NCBI GenBank assembly: GCA_049314535.1
Contig: JBMOEX010000095.1
Coordinates: 1 to 7,512, forward strand
Reading direction: 5' to 3'
Source: LMEP-6097 sp049314535
GTDB taxonomy: Bacteria > Cyanobacteriota > Vampirovibrionia > LMEP-6097
Length of the DNA stretch: 7,512 bases
A model generated the notes under the pieces. That model searched no databases, was not told the DNA's origin, and saw nothing but the letters and a program-made list of their open reading frames with translations. A program made the position numbers and the translations under genes. Below are positions 5,945-7,512 of this stretch, one piece after another; the stretch's first letter is position 1, and every line of letters begins with the position of its first letter.

Positions 5945-7149
5945 TTTAGTAATTCTTCTAAATAATCAATATTTTTAAAGCTAATGAAATAGATTTTATG
6001 GTCTTTATGAAAGATTTCTTCGTCGACCTTATCATTAAGAACTACTGCAAATGGAGCTTTGGGGTAGGCTTTTAAAAATTTAATAAGAGCTGGAAAGACC
6101 TCTGGTTTACGCAGAGATGATTTGACCTCTATAGGATAAGGAATGCGATTGCGGTTCCAGATAAAATCTATTTCCATTCCATCGGAGGTTCGCCAGAAGA
6201 ATATTTCAGTATCGCTATCATCTGCGATGTTTAATAGATAGTGATAAGTAAAGGTTTCTAGGATACAGCCTTTATCGGCTCTATTAGTAAGTGAACTGAA
6301 ATCCTTTATCAGAGCATTGCGTACACCTAAATCGTAGTAGTAGTATTTCTTTGATTTTTTAAGTTCGTTACTCAGGTTTCCTGAAAAGGATTTTAGACTG
6401 TAGAGTACGAAGGTTTGTTCTAGTATGCTGATATATTTTTCTACAGTCGCTGCTGTTACTTTTATTTCATTTGCGAGGCTCGCAGTAGAAGTGATTTGCC
6501 CCTGTTTATCAGCTAATATATACAATAAATGATTAAAGGCTACGATATTCTCTTCTACGATTAAGGCTTTCACATCTTTTTGAATATAGGCATTGAGAAT
6601 CTCTTGAAGATACTGTTGTCTATCTTTATGAGTAGGATGCTGTTTTAAGTCATAGGTGCCAGGTAATGCACCGTAGCAGAGGAATTCAGGCAGCTCTGAT
6701 TTGATTTCGGAATTTGAGCAGAACTCCTTGTAGCTAAGTGGTTTTATCCAGTATTTTTTTAACCTGCCCGCAAGGCTCTCCTTTAGATGTTTATGCATTT
6801 CTAAAGCTGAAGAACCTGATGCATAAATTTTCACTGAATGCTTTGACCAACTGCTTTCGTCATAAATAGCTTTAAATATTTTAGAGATATTTTCAAGATA
6901 GTGAAATTCGTCTATAAAAATATATTGTCCTGAGCTTTTTAGTAGCTGAATTATTTCATTTTCACTACCGTTAAATAGCAGTAGCTGCTCAGAGAATTCT
7001 AAATTAAAATAGCGATAATTCTTTAATTCATTCGCTAATTTTTTCATTAAATATGTCTTCCCGACTTGCCTTGCACCCATAAGAATAATGATTCTTGGAT
7101 TCTGAGAATCTTGAACTAGTGCTGGGTAAATACTTCTTTTAAAGTTCAT
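5941..7149 (-). CDS. AAA ATPase with C-terminal DUF4143 nuclease-like domain
   Basis: A 402-aa member of the widespread AAA_14/DUF4143 family; the cellular role of the family is not established. The N-terminal ATPase has Walker A GARQVGKT (25-32), Walker B YIFIDEF (76-82), a sensor-like ASGSSA (110-115) and AGRL with Arg129 as a possible Arg finger. Residues about 218-256 look like a winged helix (SLANEIKVTAATVEKYISIL). The C-terminal DUF4143 domain carries GMEIDFIW (324-331) and PIEVKSS (339-345), the acidic and E-x-K elements of a PD-(D/E)XK fold (Asp328, Glu341, Lys343). All key residues are present, so it looks intact. The length is typical. The ATG start is followed at once by the family's usual opening and is preceded 7 bases away by TATAAC on the same strand. 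The promoter area carries an array of palindromes, suggesting local control. This is an accessory-type gene, common near mobile or defence loci, but nothing here proves such a role. Confidence 0.93.
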   Translation of the reverse strand: MNFKRSIYPALVQDSQNPRIIILMGARQVGKTYLMKKLANELKNYRYFNLEFSEQLLLFNGSENEIIQLLKSSGQYIFIDEFHYLENISKIFKAIYDESSWSKHSVKIYASGSSALEMHKHLKESLAGRLKKYWIKPLSYKEFCSNSEIKSELPEFLCYGALPGTYDLKQHPTHKDRQQYLQEILNAYIQKDVKALIVEENIVAFNHLLYILADKQGQITSTASLANEIKVTAATVEKYISILEQTFVLYSLKSFSGNLSNELKKSKKYYYYDLGVRNALIKDFSSLTNRADKGCILETFTYHYLLNIADDSDTEIFFWRTSDGMEIDFIWNRNRIPYPIEVKSSLRKPEVFPALIKFLKAYPKAPFAVVLNDKVDEEIFHKDHKIYFISFKNIDYLEELLN

Positions 7150-7156
7150 TAATTAA

Positions 7157-7162
7157 GTTATA
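7157..7162 (-). promoter_or_regulatory. Putative -10 element (TATAAC) of the AAA-DUF4143 gene
   Basis: On the minus strand TATAAC stands 7 bases before the ATG at 7149, again implying a transcript that starts at the start codon. No clear -35 is seen. The first TAGAATTCTA palindrome (7173-7182) falls between the -10 and the expected -35, a usual place for a repressor site. Confidence 0.45.
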
Positions 7163-7172
7163 CCAAATTTTT

Positions 7173-7273
7173 TAGAATTCTATGTGGTGGGTATAGAATT
7201 CTAATTTTTTTAGAATTCTATAGTGTCATGTAAGAATTCTAAAAATAGAATTTTATAATATGGTGCAATTCTA
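7173..7273. repeat. Array of TAGAATTCTA palindromes, possible operator cluster
   Basis: Three perfect copies of the 10-bp palindrome TAGAATTCTA lie at 7173-7182, 7194-7203 and 7211-7220. Degenerate copies are AAGAATTCTA (7232-7241), TAGAATTTTA (7246-7255) and TGCAATTCTA (7264-7273). Centre-to-centre distances are 21, 17, 21, 14 and 18 bp. Copies 1 and 2 could also fold into an 11-bp hairpin (7173-7183 with 7193-7203, 9-base loop), and copies 3 and 4 into a weaker one. Position upstream of and inside the promoter of the AAA-DUF4143 gene suggests binding sites for a dimeric regulator, perhaps self-encoded. The rest of the 7150-7329 gap shows no gene. Confidence 0.75.
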
Positions 7274-7329
7274 GGAATATAAGTCAGAAGACTGCTTAGG
7301 GCAACAGGTCACAGAATATAATTTAAAAA

Positions 7330-7405
7330 TGGAGCGGGCGACGCGACTCGAACGCGCGACAGTCTGCTTGGAAGGCAGAAGCTCTACCAACTGAGCTACA
7401 CCCGC
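7330..7405 (-). tRNA. tRNA-Gly (anticodon UCC), CCA encoded
   Basis: The reverse complement folds as a full cloverleaf. The acceptor GCGGGTG pairs with CGCCCGC (one G-U), the D arm contains AGCTCAGTTGGTAGAGC, and the anticodon stem TCTGC/GCAGA encloses loop CTTCCAA with anticodon TCC reading GGA. The T arm holds GTTCGAGTC. The discriminator is T73, normal for bacterial glycine tRNA, and CCA follows in the DNA (7330-7332). G1 is at 7405. The gene is GC-rich against its surroundings and appears to stand alone with its own promoter upstream. Confidence 0.97.
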
Positions 7406-7446
7406 AAATCAATGCTCACAAGGAACAAAGTTCTTAGCGAATAAAA

Positions 7447-7455
7447 ATTTTAGCA
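7447..7455 (-). promoter_or_regulatory. Putative extended -10 promoter (TGCTAAAAT) of tRNA-Gly
   Basis: On the minus strand TGCTAAAAT ends about 41 bases before tRNA position 1, so the precursor would have a leader of roughly 35 bases. The preceding bases extend the match to AATGCTAAAAT, identical to the site before pckA. A second -10-like TATAAC lies a little further upstream. No -35 consensus is evident. Confidence 0.45.
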
Positions 7456-7512
7456 TTAATAATCTTGTTATACTATTTAAAGTCGCTCTTTTTTAGTAGT
7501 TCTTTTAGTTTT

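Noticed and set aside
7275..7321. Direct repeat GAATATAA (7275-7282 and 7314-7321) and a short tRNA-like stretch around 7290-7306 beside tRNA-Gly, considered as an attachment site
   Set aside because: The eight bases are A/T only apart from one G, and the sequence does not copy the tRNA 3' end, which integrases normally duplicate. No integrase is present.
7473..7511. Possible C-terminus of a minus-strand gene entering from the right edge (reads KLKELLKKSDFK then stop)
   Set aside because: Twelve residues are too few to support a gene, and another frame also reads open to a stop nearby; a longer window would decide.

Overview
This is an AT-rich bacterial window, read entirely from sequence. 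A type II secretion/type IV pilus-class ATPase and a bitopic membrane protein point to a diderm (Gram-negative-type) bacterium. Arg AGA/AGG and Leu TTA codons are common, and no gene has a strong Shine-Dalgarno sequence. I cannot name the lineage; the gene set does not single one out.

Layout. Bases 3-556 (+) hold the 3' part of an AlbA_2/RecG-like ATP-binding transcriptional regulator. It is open at the left window edge and broken by a one-base deletion near base 100. Bases 642-3834 (+) form a two-gene unit: a GspE/PilB-type ATPase, then an unrecognised 484-aa protein with an acidic, low-complexity N-terminal half, one membrane segment and a C-terminal domain faintly like the GspC/PilP clamp proteins. 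Bases 3889-5944 (+) form a second unit: ATP-dependent phosphoenolpyruvate carboxykinase (pckA), then 4 bases later a zinc-free methionine sulfoxide reductase B (msrB). Bases 5941-7149 (-) encode an AAA ATPase with a C-terminal DUF4143 nuclease-like domain. It converges on msrB so tightly that both stop codons share one TTAA. Upstream of it, 7173-7273 carries five or six copies of a 10-bp palindrome related to TAGAATTCTA. Bases 7330-7405 (-) are tRNA-Gly(UCC) with an encoded CCA.

How the parts may work together. The first (+) unit is probably one motor plus a partner membrane protein of a secretion or pilus machine whose other parts lie elsewhere. pckA serves gluconeogenesis and msrB protein repair; their coupling looks like shared transcription rather than shared pathway. 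The AAA-DUF4143 gene and the broken regulator are accessory-type genes.

The most notable signals are: (1) a TAAAAT/TATAAC -10-like hexamer 6-7 bases before the start codon of all three apparent transcription units, which would make their mRNAs leaderless; (2) the palindrome array over the AAA-DUF4143 promoter; (3) the unassigned partner of the secretion ATPase. All three need computation or experiment to confirm.
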